From positions 124,001 to 188,000 of the forward strand of contig NZ_JBHUJS010000006.1 in NCBI RefSeq assembly GCF_042683405.1: a stretch of DNA of 64,000 nt, written 5' to 3'. Below the pieces are notes generated by a model, which was not told the origin of the DNA, ran no database searches, and was given only the letters and a program-made list of their open reading frames with translations. Below, piece after piece: positions 16,160-24,594 of this stretch. How positions within the stretch are numbered: the first letter of the stretch is position 1; each line of letters begins with the position of its first letter. A program made the translations under genes and the position numbers. The DNA comes from Telluria sp042683405. GTDB taxonomy: Bacteria > Pseudomonadota > Gammaproteobacteria > Burkholderiales > Burkholderiaceae_D.

Positions 16160-18835
16160 ATGAGCGTGAGGAATCTTAGGTCCATGTTCGAGCCGGGCGC
16201 GGTCGCGGTCATCGGCGCCTCGTCCCGGGAGGGCAGCGTTGGACAGATCGTGCTGCGCAACCTGGTCGGCGCCGGCTTCCATGGCGAGCTGCTGCCGGTC
16301 AATCCCAAATACGAGACCTTGTCCGGGCGCAAGTGCTATCCCAGCATTGCCGCGTTGCCGCAGGCGCCCGACCTGGCCGTGATCTGCACTCCGGCGGCAA
16401 CCGTGCCCTCGCTCATCAGGCAGTTGGGCGAGCGGGGGACCAGGGCCGCGATCGTCATCTCGACCGGCCTGGGCAACACAGTGCAAGGCAGCGGCAAGAC
16501 CCTCAGGCAGGAAATGCTCGAAGCCGCCCGGCCCTACCTGCTGCGCATCCTGGGGCCGAACTGCGTGGGCCTGCTGATCCCGCGCATCGGCCTGAATGCC
16601 AGTTTCGCCCATACCAGTGCACTGCCGGGCAAGATCGCCTTCGTTTCGCAGTCGGGGGCGCTGGTGACCGGCATGCTCGACTGGGCCGGCTCGCGCGGGA
16701 TCGGCTTTTCCGCGTTCGTCTCGCTGGGCGACAGTGCCGACATCGACTTCGGCGACATGCTGGACTACCTGGCCGGAGACCCAGAGACGGCGGCGATCCT
16801 GCTGTACATCGAGGACATCAGGCACGCGCGCAAGTTCATGTCCGCCGCGCGGGCGGCGGCGCGCAGCAAGCCGGTGCTGGTGGTCAAGGCGGGACGGGTG
16901 CCGGAAGGCGCCACCGCGGCGGCCTCCCACACCGGCGCGATGGCCGGTGCGGACGACGTGTACGACGCGGCGATCCGGCGCGCCGGCATGGTGCGGGTCG
17001 ACTCGACGGCGCAATTGTTCGGGACGGTCGAAACGCTGGCGCGGGCGCGCCCCCTGTCCGGCGACCGCCTGGCCATCATCACCAACGGCGGCGGCCCCGG
17101 CGTCATGGCAACCGATGCGCTGGTGGGCAGCACGGGCCGCCTGGCGCGGCTTGCGGATGACACTGTGCGCCGGCTCGACGAGGTCCTGCCTGCGACCTGG
17201 TCGCGGGGCAATCCGGTCGACATCATCGGCGACGCGCCTGCCGCCCGCTACCTGGCGGCGCTTGAGATCCTGCTCACCGACAGCCAGTGGGATGCGCTCC
17301 TGTTCATCCATGCGCCGACCGCGGTCGTGCCGAGCGCCGACATTGCGCGCGCGATCCTGCCGCTGGCGGCCGCCGGCCCGCGCAACGTCATCTCGTGCTG
17401 GCTGGGCGGCGACGCGCTGGCCGAGGCGCGCCACATGTTCTCGGCCGCGGGAATTCCCACCTACGACACCCCGGAGGAGGCGGTGGCCGGCTTCATGCAG
17501 ATCGTGCAGTACCGGCGCAGCCAGGAGCTGCTGGTGCAGGTGCCGCCGGCCGCGCCCGCGGGCAGCCGGGCCGACCGGGCGCACGCGCAGGCGCTGGTGC
17601 AGGCCGCGCTCGACGACGGCCGCGACATGCTGACCGAGCCCGAGGCCAAGGCGTTGCTCGAGGCCTACGGGATACCCACCGTGGCCACCGGCGTCGCGGC
17701 GGACGGCGGCGAGGCGGTCGCGTTGGCGGAACGGATCGGATTCCCGGTCGCGGTCAAGGTGCTGTCGCCCGATATCACCCACAAGACCGAGGTCGGCGGG
17801 GTCGTGCTCGACCTCGATACCCCACAAGCTGTGCGCGATGCGGTGCTGGCCATCCAGCAGCGCGTGCAGGCGCTGCTCCCGCAGGCACGGCTGCGAGGGT
17901 TCGCCGTGCAGGCCATGGCGCGGCGGCCGCAAGCACATGAGCTGATCGTGGGCGCGAGCTGCGATCCGGTGTTCGGCCCGGTCATCCTGTTCGGGCAGGG
18001 CGGCATCGCGGTCGAAGTGACCGCCGACCATGCGGTCGCGCTGCCGCCATTGAACATGGCGCTGGCGCGCGAGCTGGTTTCCCGTACCCGCGTGGCGCGC
18101 CTGCTGGCGGGCTACCGCAACCGGCCGCCAGCCAGCATGGACGCCATCTGTGATGTGCTGATCCGGGTGTCGCACCTCGTCACCGATCTGCCGGGCGTGC
18201 TGGAGCTCGACATCAACCCGCTGCTCGCCGATAGCGCCGGTGTGCTGGCGCTCGACGCGCGGGTGCGGGTGGAGCGCACCGCGCCGGGAACGAGCGGCTT
18301 CGACCGGCTGGCGATCCGGCCCTACCCGGACGAGCTGGAGGAGCGGGTGCCCTGGCAGGGCGGTCAGGTCCTGCTGCGTCCCATCCAGCCGGAAGACGCG
18401 CCGCAGTATGCGGTCTTCTTCCAGTCGCTCGATCCGGAGGACGTGCGCTACCGCATGTTCGTGCGCATGCGGACCCTGTCGCCATCGCAACTGGCGCGCT
18501 TTACGCAAATCGACTATGACCGCGAAATGGCGTTCATCGCCGCGCGCGAGGACGGGCAGGGTGGGTGGGAGCTGCTGGGCGAGGCGCGCGCCATCGCCGA
18601 CCCGGACAATATCGTCGCCGAGTTTGCGATCGTGGTCCGCTCCGACCTCAAGGGGCAGGGCCTGGGACGCATCCTGATGACCAAGCTGCTCAACTATTGC
18701 CGCGCCCGGGGCATTCGCGAGGTGACCGGCGAGGCGCTGGCGCACAACTCGCGCGTGCTGAACCTGGTCGCCGGCCTGGGCTTTACGATCACCCCGGCCG
18801 ACATCGAAACGATGTCGTTCCGCATCGAGCTGTAG
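16160..18835 (+). CDS. Acetyl-CoA synthetase (ADP-forming)-like protein fused to a GNAT acetyltransferase (Pat/Pka-like)
   Basis: The 891-residue protein has a CoA-binding domain (AVAVIGASSREGSVGQ, residues 14-30), succinyl-CoA-ligase-like domains, an ATP-grasp domain (about 485-705, with GFPVAVKVLSPDITHKTEVG) and a C-terminal GNAT acetyltransferase domain (about 735-885, with RSDLKGQGLGRILM). This is the architecture of Pat/YfiQ, the lysine acetyltransferase that inactivates acetyl-CoA synthetase. Unlike E. coli PatZ, where the matching stretch reads NTTAGM, it keeps the phospho-accepting histidine of ADP-forming acyl-CoA synthetases in SHTGAMAG (His257). It may therefore still make acyl-CoA. 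A GGGGGAA ribosome-binding site precedes the start. The P-type ATPase gene follows after 9 bp. Confidence 0.88.
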   Translation: MSVRNLRSMFEPGAVAVIGASSREGSVGQIVLRNLVGAGFHGELLPVNPKYETLSGRKCYPSIAALPQAPDLAVICTPAATVPSLIRQLGERGTRAAIVISTGLGNTVQGSGKTLRQEMLEAARPYLLRILGPNCVGLLIPRIGLNASFAHTSALPGKIAFVSQSGALVTGMLDWAGSRGIGFSAFVSLGDSADIDFGDMLDYLAGDPETAAILLYIEDIRHARKFMSAARAAARSKPVLVVKAGRVPEGATAAASHTGAMAGADDVYDAAIRRAGMVRVDSTAQLFGTVETLARARPLSGDRLAIITNGGGPGVMATDALVGSTGRLARLADDTVRRLDEVLPATWSRGNPVDIIGDAPAARYLAALEILLTDSQWDALLFIHAPTAVVPSADIARAILPLAAAGPRNVISCWLGGDALAEARHMFSAAGIPTYDTPEEAVAGFMQIVQYRRSQELLVQVPPAAPAGSRADRAHAQALVQAALDDGRDMLTEPEAKALLEAYGIPTVATGVAADGGEAVALAERIGFPVAVKVLSPDITHKTEVGGVVLDLDTPQAVRDAVLAIQQRVQALLPQARLRGFAVQAMARRPQAHELIVGASCDPVFGPVILFGQGGIAVEVTADHAVALPPLNMALARELVSRTRVARLLAGYRNRPPASMDAICDVLIRVSHLVTDLPGVLELDINPLLADSAGVLALDARVRVERTAPGTSGFDRLAIRPYPDELEERVPWQGGQVLLRPIQPEDAPQYAVFFQSLDPEDVRYRMFVRMRTLSPSQLARFTQIDYDREMAFIAAREDGQGGWELLGEARAIADPDNIVAEFAIVVRSDLKGQGLGRILMTKLLNYCRARGIREVTGEALAHNSRVLNLVAGLGFTITPADIETMSFRIEL

Positions 18836-18844
18836 GGGCATGCC

Positions 18845-21373
18845 GTGGGCGTGAAGGACACTACCCCCGGATTGACCGCCGCGCAGGCGGCAGAACGGCT
18901 GCGCCTGGACGGCTATAACGAGCTTCCGGCCAAGAGCCGGCGCACGGTGTTTCATATCGTGCTGGAAGTCGTGCGCGAACCCATGTTCATGCTGCTGATC
19001 GGCGCAGGGGCAATCTACCTGGTGCTGGGCGACCGCAGCGACGCGCTGATGCTGCTCGGCTTCGTCTTCATTACGATGGGGATCACCATCGTCCAGGAGC
19101 GCCGCACCGAGCGCGTGCTGGAAACGCTCAAGGACCTGTCCAGTCCCAGGGCCCTGGTGCTGCGCGACGGCCGGCAGGCCCGGATTCCCGGCCGCGAAGT
19201 GGTCACGGGCGACACGCTGGTGCTGGAGGAGGGCGATCGGGTCGCGGCCGACGGCGTGGTGATCGAATCGCACGACCTGCTGATCGACGAATCGCTGCTG
19301 ACAGGCGAGTCGGTCCCGGTCGCGAAGGAAGCCGCCGGCGAGGGCGATGCCGGGCCTGAGCAGCGGGTGTATTCCGGTTCGATGGTGCTGCAAGGCGGTG
19401 GCCTGGTGCGCGTCGATGCGATCGGCGGAGCCACGGCGATCGGCAAGATCGGGCGTTCGCTGCAGGCGCAGACGGCCGAACCGAGCCCGCTGCAACGCGA
19501 GATCAGGACGCTGGTGCAGCGCTTCGCGCTGCTTGGGGCGGCCGTGTCGCTGCTGGTCGTCGTGCTGTTCGCCTGGTTCCGCGGCGACTGGTTGAACGGG
19601 CTCCTGGCCGGCATCACACTGGCCATGTCGATCCTGCCCGAGGAATTCACCGTGATCCTGACGGTGTTCATGGCGCTTGGCGCGTGGAGGATCTCGCGCA
19701 ACCACGTGCTGACCCGCCGCACCGCGGTGATCGAGGCGCTGGGATCGGCGACCGTGCTGTGCGTCGACAAGACCGGCACCCTGACCGAGAACCGCATGAC
19801 GGTGAAATCCGTCGTTGCCGGCGCCGGTCCGGTGCTGGCCGGACTTGAAGGGAATGGCTTTCCCGGGCCGGCGGAAGAAGTGATCGAGTATGCAGTCCTG
19901 TCCAGCGAGTCGAATCCCTTCGATCCTATGGAGCAGGCTTTCCACCGCTTCCACGCGGAGTGCTCGGCGGGACCGGGCAAGCACGCCGGCTGGTCGCTAG
20001 TGCACGAGTACCCGCTGACCAAGCAGCTGCTGGCGATGACCCACGTGTGGCGCACGGCCGACGGCGCCTATGCCGTCGCCACCAAGGGCGCGCCGGAAGC
20101 GGTGGCACGCGCATGCAGGCTTCCCGCTTCCAGGGTCGGCGACATCCTGCAGCAGGTCGAGGCGCTTGCCAGGCAGGGCATGCGCGTGATCGGGGTGGCC
20201 AGGGCGCGCCATGCGGCTCCGCCGTGGCCGCCGGGGCAGGACGGGCTCGACCTGGAATGGCTCGGGCTGGTGGGCCTGGCGGACCCGCTGCGTCCGCAGG
20301 TGCGCAGCGCCGTGGCCGAATGCCACCAGGCCGGGATGCGCGTCATGATGATCACCGGGGACTATCCCGTGACGGCCCAGACCATCGCGCAGGAGGCCGG
20401 CCTGCCGAGCGAACGTGTCATGACCGGCGCCGACATGGACGCGATGCCGGACGATGCGCTGCGGGCTGCGGTGCAGGGAGTGCACGTGTTCGCGCGCATC
20501 CTCCCCGAGCAGAAACTACGGCTGGTGAATGCCCTGAAATCGAACGGCGAAGTGGTGGCGATGACCGGCGACGGGGTCAACGACGCGCCGGCGCTGAAAG
20601 CGGCGCATATCGGCATCAGCATGGGCGAGCGCGGCACCGACGTGGCCCGGGAGGCATCCTCGCTGGTGCTGCTCAACGACGACTTCACTTCGATCGTGCA
20701 CGCGGCGCGGCTGGGCCGCAGGATCTACGACAACCTGCGCAAGGCGATGACCTATATCGTCGCGGTACACATCCCGATCGCCGGCATGACGATCCTGCCG
20801 CTGGTGCTGGGAACCCCGCTGGCGTTCGCGCCGGTGCACATCGTCTTTATCGAGATGATCATCAACCCGACCTGCGCGATCGTGTTCGAAACGGAGGGGG
20901 CCGAGCGCGACATCATGCAGCGGCCGCCGCGCGGCATCCATGACCGCCTGTTCGGGCCGCACAGCATCCTGCTGGCCGTGCTCCAGGGCGCGGGGCTGCT
21001 GGCGGCTGTGGCGGCGACGTATTTCGGCGGTCTCCGGGACGCCATGCCGGTGGAGGAAGCGCGCACGCTGGCATTCACCGTCCAGGTGATCGGCAGCGCC
21101 TGCCTCATCGTCGCCAACCGGTCGCTGGTGCATTCGTTCTTCACCCTCATCGGCATCCCCAACCGTGCGCAGTGGTGGATCCTGGGCGGCACCTTCGCGG
21201 CGCTGATGGCGGTCCTGTCGGTGCCGTTCCTGCGCGAGGTGTTCCACTTTTCGGCCGTGGACCGGCACGCGCTGGCCTGGGCGGTGTTGTCCGGTTTCGC
21301 CTGCCTGGGCTGGTTCGAGCTGGTGAAATTCGTGTTCAAGACGCGCACCCGCAGGCAGGGCGCTGCCGGCTGA
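18845..21373 (+). CDS. Cation-translocating P-type ATPase (P2-like, substrate unclear)
   Basis: The 842-residue protein has the P-type ATPase elements: a cation-ATPase N-terminal domain (TAAQAAERLRLDGYNELP), the actuator TGES at about residue 154, phosphorylation motif DKTGTLT with Asp308, the hinge GDGVNDAPALKAAHIGISMG and about ten TM segments. The ion-binding M4 motif is ILPEEFTVIL instead of the common PEGLPV, and M6 carries EMIINPTCAIVFETE. Both are unusual for calcium or magnesium pumps, so I do not assign the ion. The start is GTG at 18845, with GTG at 18851 possible. It sits 9 bp after the Pat-like gene and is probably in its operon. Confidence 0.88.
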   Translation: MGVKDTTPGLTAAQAAERLRLDGYNELPAKSRRTVFHIVLEVVREPMFMLLIGAGAIYLVLGDRSDALMLLGFVFITMGITIVQERRTERVLETLKDLSSPRALVLRDGRQARIPGREVVTGDTLVLEEGDRVAADGVVIESHDLLIDESLLTGESVPVAKEAAGEGDAGPEQRVYSGSMVLQGGGLVRVDAIGGATAIGKIGRSLQAQTAEPSPLQREIRTLVQRFALLGAAVSLLVVVLFAWFRGDWLNGLLAGITLAMSILPEEFTVILTVFMALGAWRISRNHVLTRRTAVIEALGSATVLCVDKTGTLTENRMTVKSVVAGAGPVLAGLEGNGFPGPAEEVIEYAVLSSESNPFDPMEQAFHRFHAECSAGPGKHAGWSLVHEYPLTKQLLAMTHVWRTADGAYAVATKGAPEAVARACRLPASRVGDILQQVEALARQGMRVIGVARARHAAPPWPPGQDGLDLEWLGLVGLADPLRPQVRSAVAECHQAGMRVMMITGDYPVTAQTIAQEAGLPSERVMTGADMDAMPDDALRAAVQGVHVFARILPEQKLRLVNALKSNGEVVAMTGDGVNDAPALKAAHIGISMGERGTDVAREASSLVLLNDDFTSIVHAARLGRRIYDNLRKAMTYIVAVHIPIAGMTILPLVLGTPLAFAPVHIVFIEMIINPTCAIVFETEGAERDIMQRPPRGIHDRLFGPHSILLAVLQGAGLLAAVAATYFGGLRDAMPVEEARTLAFTVQVIGSACLIVANRSLVHSFFTLIGIPNRAQWWILGGTFAALMAVLSVPFLREVFHFSAVDRHALAWAVLSGFACLGWFELVKFVFKTRTRRQGAAG

Positions 21374-21390
21374 GCGCGGTACGCCGGATT

Positions 21391-21423
21391 GGCGGAATCG
21401 GCCATGAATGGGGCGATTCCGCC
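21391..21423. repeat. 33-bp palindromic element, copy 3
   Basis: GGCGGAATCGGCC, a 7-nt loop ATGAATG and GGGCGATTCCGCC form an inverted repeat with one arm mismatch. It lies between the convergent 3' ends of the P-type ATPase gene and the decarboxylase gene. Both arms are identical to those of copy 2 at 558-590. Confidence 0.85.
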
Positions 21424-21436
21424 ACGCAGCGGATGG

Positions 21437-21465
21437 AAAAAGGGCCCGTCGCGGCGACAGGCCCT
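21437..21465 (-). terminator. Intrinsic terminator of the Orn/Lys/Arg decarboxylase gene
   Basis: Read on the minus strand, AGGGCC, a G-T wobble pair and GTCG pair with CGAC and GGCCCT around a 3-nt loop, followed by a run of five T. It starts about 45 nt after the decarboxylase stop at 21509, the usual distance for a rho-independent terminator. Confidence 0.75.
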
Positions 21466-21481
21466 GGTGTGCGAAGCTACC

Positions 21482-21501
21482 GGACTGTCAGGGGACAGTC
21501 C
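21482..21501. repeat. Short perfect inverted repeat (GGACTGTC/GACAGTCC)
   Basis: An 8-bp perfect inverted repeat with a 4-nt loop (AGGG) lies 7 bp past the decarboxylase stop. No T-tract follows on either strand, so it is probably not a terminator. A related stretch, GTACAGTCCCCG, occurs at 28603-28614 after the shortened cyanophycin synthetase gene. Confidence 0.5.
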
Positions 21502-21508
21502 CGGACTT

Positions 21509-23761
21509 CTACTGCTTGACGCAGTCGACGAAGTAGCCGCGCTTGCCGTCGACCTCGCGCTTGACCAGGCCGTGCACGTCGGTCTCGAAGCCGGGGAAGC
21601 GCTCGTTGAAGTCGCGTGCGAAGCGCAGGTAATCCACGATCGTCTTGTTGAAGCGCTCGCCCGGGATCAGCAGCGGGATGCCCGGCGGGTATGGCGTCAG
21701 CAGGATCGCGGTGATGCGGCCTTCCAGCTCCTCGATCGAGACGCGCTCGATCTGGCGGTGCGCCATGTTGGCGAAAGCGTCCGACGGCTTCATGGCCGGG
21801 ATCATGTCCGACAGGTACATCTCGGTGGTCAGGCGCGCCACGTCGTACTTCTTGTAGAAGGTGTGGATCGACTGGCACAGGTCGCGCAGGCCGACGCCTT
21901 CGTAGATCGGATTGGCCGCTGCGAACTCCGGCATGATGCGCCACATCGGCTGGTTCTTGTCGTAGTCGTCCTTGAACTGCTGGAGCGCCGCCACGAGCGT
22001 ATTCCAGCGGCCCTTGGTGATGCCGATGGTGAACATGATGAAGAACGAGTACAGGCCGCACTTCTCGATGATGACGCCGTGCTCGGCCAGGTACTTGGTC
22101 ACGATCGAGGCAGGGATGCCGGTCTCGCCGAACTGGCCGTCCAGCGACAGGCCGGGCGTCACCACGGTGGCCTTGATCGGGTCGAGCATGTTGAAGCCCG
22201 GCGCCAGCTTGCCGAAGCCGTGCCAGGTGTCTTCCGCGCGGATCATCCAGTCGTCCTGCACGGCATTGCCTTCCTCGGAGAAGGTGTCCGGACCCCAGAC
22301 CTTGAACCACCAGTCGTCGCCGAATTCCTCGTCCACCTTCTTCATCGCGAGACGGAAGTCGAGCGCCTCGGTGATCGATTCCTCGACCAGCGCGGTGCCG
22401 CCCGGCGCTTCCATCATGGCCGCGGCGACGTCGCACGAGGCGATGATCGAGTACTGCGGCGAGGTGGAGGTGTGCATCAGGTAGGCCTCGTTGAAGGCGT
22501 CCTGGTCGAGCTTCACGGTCTCGGACTCGCGCACCAGCACCTGCGAGGCCTGCGACAGGCCGGCCAGCAGCTTGTGGGTGGACTGGGTCGAGAAGATCAT
22601 CGACTCCTTGGCGCGCGGGCGGTCCTTGTGGATCGCGTGCATGTTGGTGTAGAACGGGTGGAAGGCCGCGTGCGGCAGCCACGCCTCGTCGAAGTGCAGG
22701 GTGTCGATTTTCCCGTCCAGCATTTCGCGCAGGGTCTCGACGTTGTACACCACGCCGTCGTAGGTGGACTGGGTGATGGTCAGGATGCGCGGCTTCTTGT
22801 TGACGGCTTCGCGCGCGAACGGATTGGCCTCGATCTTGCGGGCGATCGATTCGGGCGTGAACTCTTCCAGCGGGATCGGGCCGATGATGCCGAGGTGGTT
22901 ACGGGTCGGCATCAGGAACACCGGGATCGCGCCGCACATGATGATCGAGTGCAGGATCGACTTGTGGCAGTTACGGTCGACCACGACGATGTCGCCCGGG
23001 GCGACGGTCGAGTGCCACACCATCTTGTTGGAGGTGGAGGTGCCGTTGGTGACGAAGTAGCAGTGGTCGGAGCCGTAAATACGGGCGGCGTTGCGCTCGG
23101 ACTTGGCGACCGGGCCGGTGTGGTCGAGCAGCTGGCCGAGTTCCTCGACCGCGTTGCAGACGTCGGCGCGCAGCATGTTCTCGCCGAAGAACTGGTGGAA
23201 CATCTGGCCGATCGGCGACTTCAGGAACGCCACGCCGCCCGAGTGGCCCGGGCAGTGCCAGGAATAGGAGCCGTCGTTGGCGTAGTTGACCAGCGCGCGG
23301 AAGAACGGCGGCGCCAGGCCGTCGAGGTAGGACTTGGCTTCGCGGATGATGTGGCGCGCAACGAATTCCGGGGTGTCCTCGAACATGTGGATGAAGCCGT
23401 GCAGCTCCTTCAGGATGTCGTTCGGGATGTGCCGGCTGGTGCGGGTCTCGCCGTAGATATAGATCGGGATGTCCCGGTTCTTGTGGCGGATCTCGCGCAC
23501 GAACTCGCGCAGCGCGGCCAGCGCAAAGTTGGTCTCGTCGACCGAACCCTCGCCGAACTCTTCATCGTCGATCGACAGCACGAAGGCCGACGCGCGCGAC
23601 TGCTGCTGGGCGAACTGCGACAGGTCGCCGTAGCTGGTCAGGCCGACGACTTCCATGCCTTCTTTCTCCATCGCGGCGGCCAACGCACGGATGCCCAGGC
23701 CGGAGGTATTCTCGGACCGGAAGTCCTCGTCGATGATCACAATGGGAAAACGGAATTTCAT
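21509..23761 (-). CDS. Orn/Lys/Arg decarboxylase (PLP-dependent, fold type I)
   Basis: The 750-residue enzyme decarboxylates a basic amino acid to a polyamine or cadaverine. It has an N-terminal receiver-like 'wing' domain (1-130, MKFRFPIVIIDEDFRSENTS), a PLP-binding core with CPGHSGG (170-176), VTNGTSTSNK, HFDEAWL with the cofactor Asp (358) and the Schiff-base lysine in STQSTHKLLAG (Lys397), and a C-terminal domain. Its length matches the inducible E. coli AdiA, LdcI and SpeF family. Which substrate it prefers cannot be decided by eye. The start at 23761 follows a strong GGAGG. It is one gene away from an arginine-storing cyanophycin island, so an arginine or ornithine role is tempting but unproven. 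Confidence 0.9.
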   Translation of the reverse strand: MKFRFPIVIIDEDFRSENTSGLGIRALAAAMEKEGMEVVGLTSYGDLSQFAQQQSRASAFVLSIDDEEFGEGSVDETNFALAALREFVREIRHKNRDIPIYIYGETRTSRHIPNDILKELHGFIHMFEDTPEFVARHIIREAKSYLDGLAPPFFRALVNYANDGSYSWHCPGHSGGVAFLKSPIGQMFHQFFGENMLRADVCNAVEELGQLLDHTGPVAKSERNAARIYGSDHCYFVTNGTSTSNKMVWHSTVAPGDIVVVDRNCHKSILHSIIMCGAIPVFLMPTRNHLGIIGPIPLEEFTPESIARKIEANPFAREAVNKKPRILTITQSTYDGVVYNVETLREMLDGKIDTLHFDEAWLPHAAFHPFYTNMHAIHKDRPRAKESMIFSTQSTHKLLAGLSQASQVLVRESETVKLDQDAFNEAYLMHTSTSPQYSIIASCDVAAAMMEAPGGTALVEESITEALDFRLAMKKVDEEFGDDWWFKVWGPDTFSEEGNAVQDDWMIRAEDTWHGFGKLAPGFNMLDPIKATVVTPGLSLDGQFGETGIPASIVTKYLAEHGVIIEKCGLYSFFIMFTIGITKGRWNTLVAALQQFKDDYDKNQPMWRIMPEFAAANPIYEGVGLRDLCQSIHTFYKKYDVARLTTEMYLSDMIPAMKPSDAFANMAHRQIERVSIEELEGRITAILLTPYPPGIPLLIPGERFNKTIVDYLRFARDFNERFPGFETDVHGLVKREVDGKRGYFVDCVKQ

Positions 23762-23927
23762 GGCAAGCCTCCAAAGCAAAGCGCCATGAGGCAAGCCCAC
23801 AATAGGCTCGCGCTCACGGCACCAGAAAACAGGATGCGGATTGTCGCAGAAATGCCTGCAATCCGGTGAAAAAATTTCAACCAGCCTAACCGCGATCCGG
23901 CAGCGGCTGTCGCACTGCTGGGCACGG

Positions 23928-24413
23928 CTACAGGCGGCGGGTATAGGTCACGAACGCATAGTCGCAGGCGTTCGCTTCCGAGTAATACGTTTCGCGCGCG
24001 GTCTCGACCCATTGCGCCGGATCCGGCCGGGGGAAGAAGGTGTCGCAGTCGAAGGTCTTGTCGATCTCGGTCACGATCAGCTGCTCCACCATGGGCAGCG
24101 ACTCGGCGAAGATCTGGGCGCCGCCGATGATGAAGGAGGGCGAGCCGATCACCTCCCGCAGCGCCTCCTGCAGCGAGCCGACCGCCAGCACGTTCTCGTG
24201 CGACCAGTCGCGGTTGCGCGTAATGACGATATTGCGGCGGTTGGGCAGCGGCCGGCCGATCGAATCGAAAGTCTTGCGGCCCATGATGATGGCGTGGCCC
24301 GAGGTGACGCGCTTGAAGTGCGCCAGGTCTTCCGGCAGGTGCCATGGCAACTTGTTGTCGACGCCGATGCCGCCCGCCTTGTCCACGGCGACGACGATCG
24401 ACAGCAGGGGCAT
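23928..24413 (-). CDS. folA: Dihydrofolate reductase
   Basis: FolA reduces dihydrofolate to tetrahydrofolate with NADPH, recycling the product of thymidylate synthase. The 161-residue protein has LSIVVAVDKAGGIGVDNKLPWHLPED split over the first 30 residues, with the catalytic acidic residue after LP, then IIMGRKTFDSIGRPLPNR, SFIIGGAQIF and a C-terminal ACDYAFVTYTRR. The start I chose (ATG 24411-24413) gives the family length; an upstream TTG at 24432-24434 would add seven residues and neither has a clear ribosome-binding site. A consensus -10 lies upstream at 24468-24473. thyA is 9 kb away on the other side of the cyanophycin island and on the opposite strand. Confidence 0.95.
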   Translation of the reverse strand: MPLLSIVVAVDKAGGIGVDNKLPWHLPEDLAHFKRVTSGHAIIMGRKTFDSIGRPLPNRRNIVITRNRDWSHENVLAVGSLQEALREVIGSPSFIIGGAQIFAESLPMVEQLIVTEIDKTFDCDTFFPRPDPAQWVETARETYYSEANACDYAFVTYTRRL

Positions 24414-24467
24414 GGGCAGGTATTCGGTAGTCAAGATAAAGATGGCATCCAGTTAATAGTCGGCTCC

Positions 24468-24473
24468 ATTATA
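24468..24473 (-). promoter_or_regulatory. -10 element of the folA promoter
   Basis: TATAAT on the minus strand would start transcription near 24461, giving a leader of about 48 nt before the folA ATG. The -35 position holds CTCGAG, part of a 12-bp palindrome CCGCTCGAGCGG (24488-24499), instead of a consensus hexamer. The 18-bp cyanophycin-arm operator (24500-24517) abuts this palindrome and would be centred near -47 for folA. Confidence 0.5.
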
Positions 24474-24499
24474 ACGGGTCGTCCCGTCCGCTCGAGCGG

Positions 24500-24568
24500 T
24501 GTAATCCCTTTCTTACATGCTAACAGCCTGCGTACCGATTCTCTGCTGAAACGCGCGCCACCATAATC
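24500..24568 (+). promoter_or_regulatory. Promoter module of the rightward cyanophycin arm (operator, ACCGAT, -10)
   Basis: The module consists of the 18-bp inverted repeat TGTAATCCCTTTCTTACA (24500-24517), ACCGAT at 24534-24539 and CATAAT as a likely -10 at 24562-24567, followed by the ribosome-binding site AAGGA and the ATG at 24595. The leftward arm at 33576-33643 has the same three elements at exactly the same offsets (1-18, 35-40 and 63-68), and its operator matches at 16 of 18 positions in the same orientation. Length and outline resemble the E. coli TyrR box (TGTAAA, 6 nt, TTTACA). The identity of the regulator is inference only. Confidence 0.7.
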
Positions 24569-24594
24569 ATCTTGTTAAGACAAAGGATGAGCTG

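Noticed and set aside
16082..19984. A 1300-codon open frame on the minus strand opposite the Pat-like and P-type ATPase genes.
   Set aside because: It lies opposite two genes with clear domains, has an Arg-, His- and Gln-rich composition typical of GC-rich shadow frames, and shows no recognisable motif.
21482..21501. The GGACTGTC/GACAGTCC hairpin as the terminator of the decarboxylase gene.
   Set aside because: It has no T-tract, and a better terminator lies at 21437-21465.
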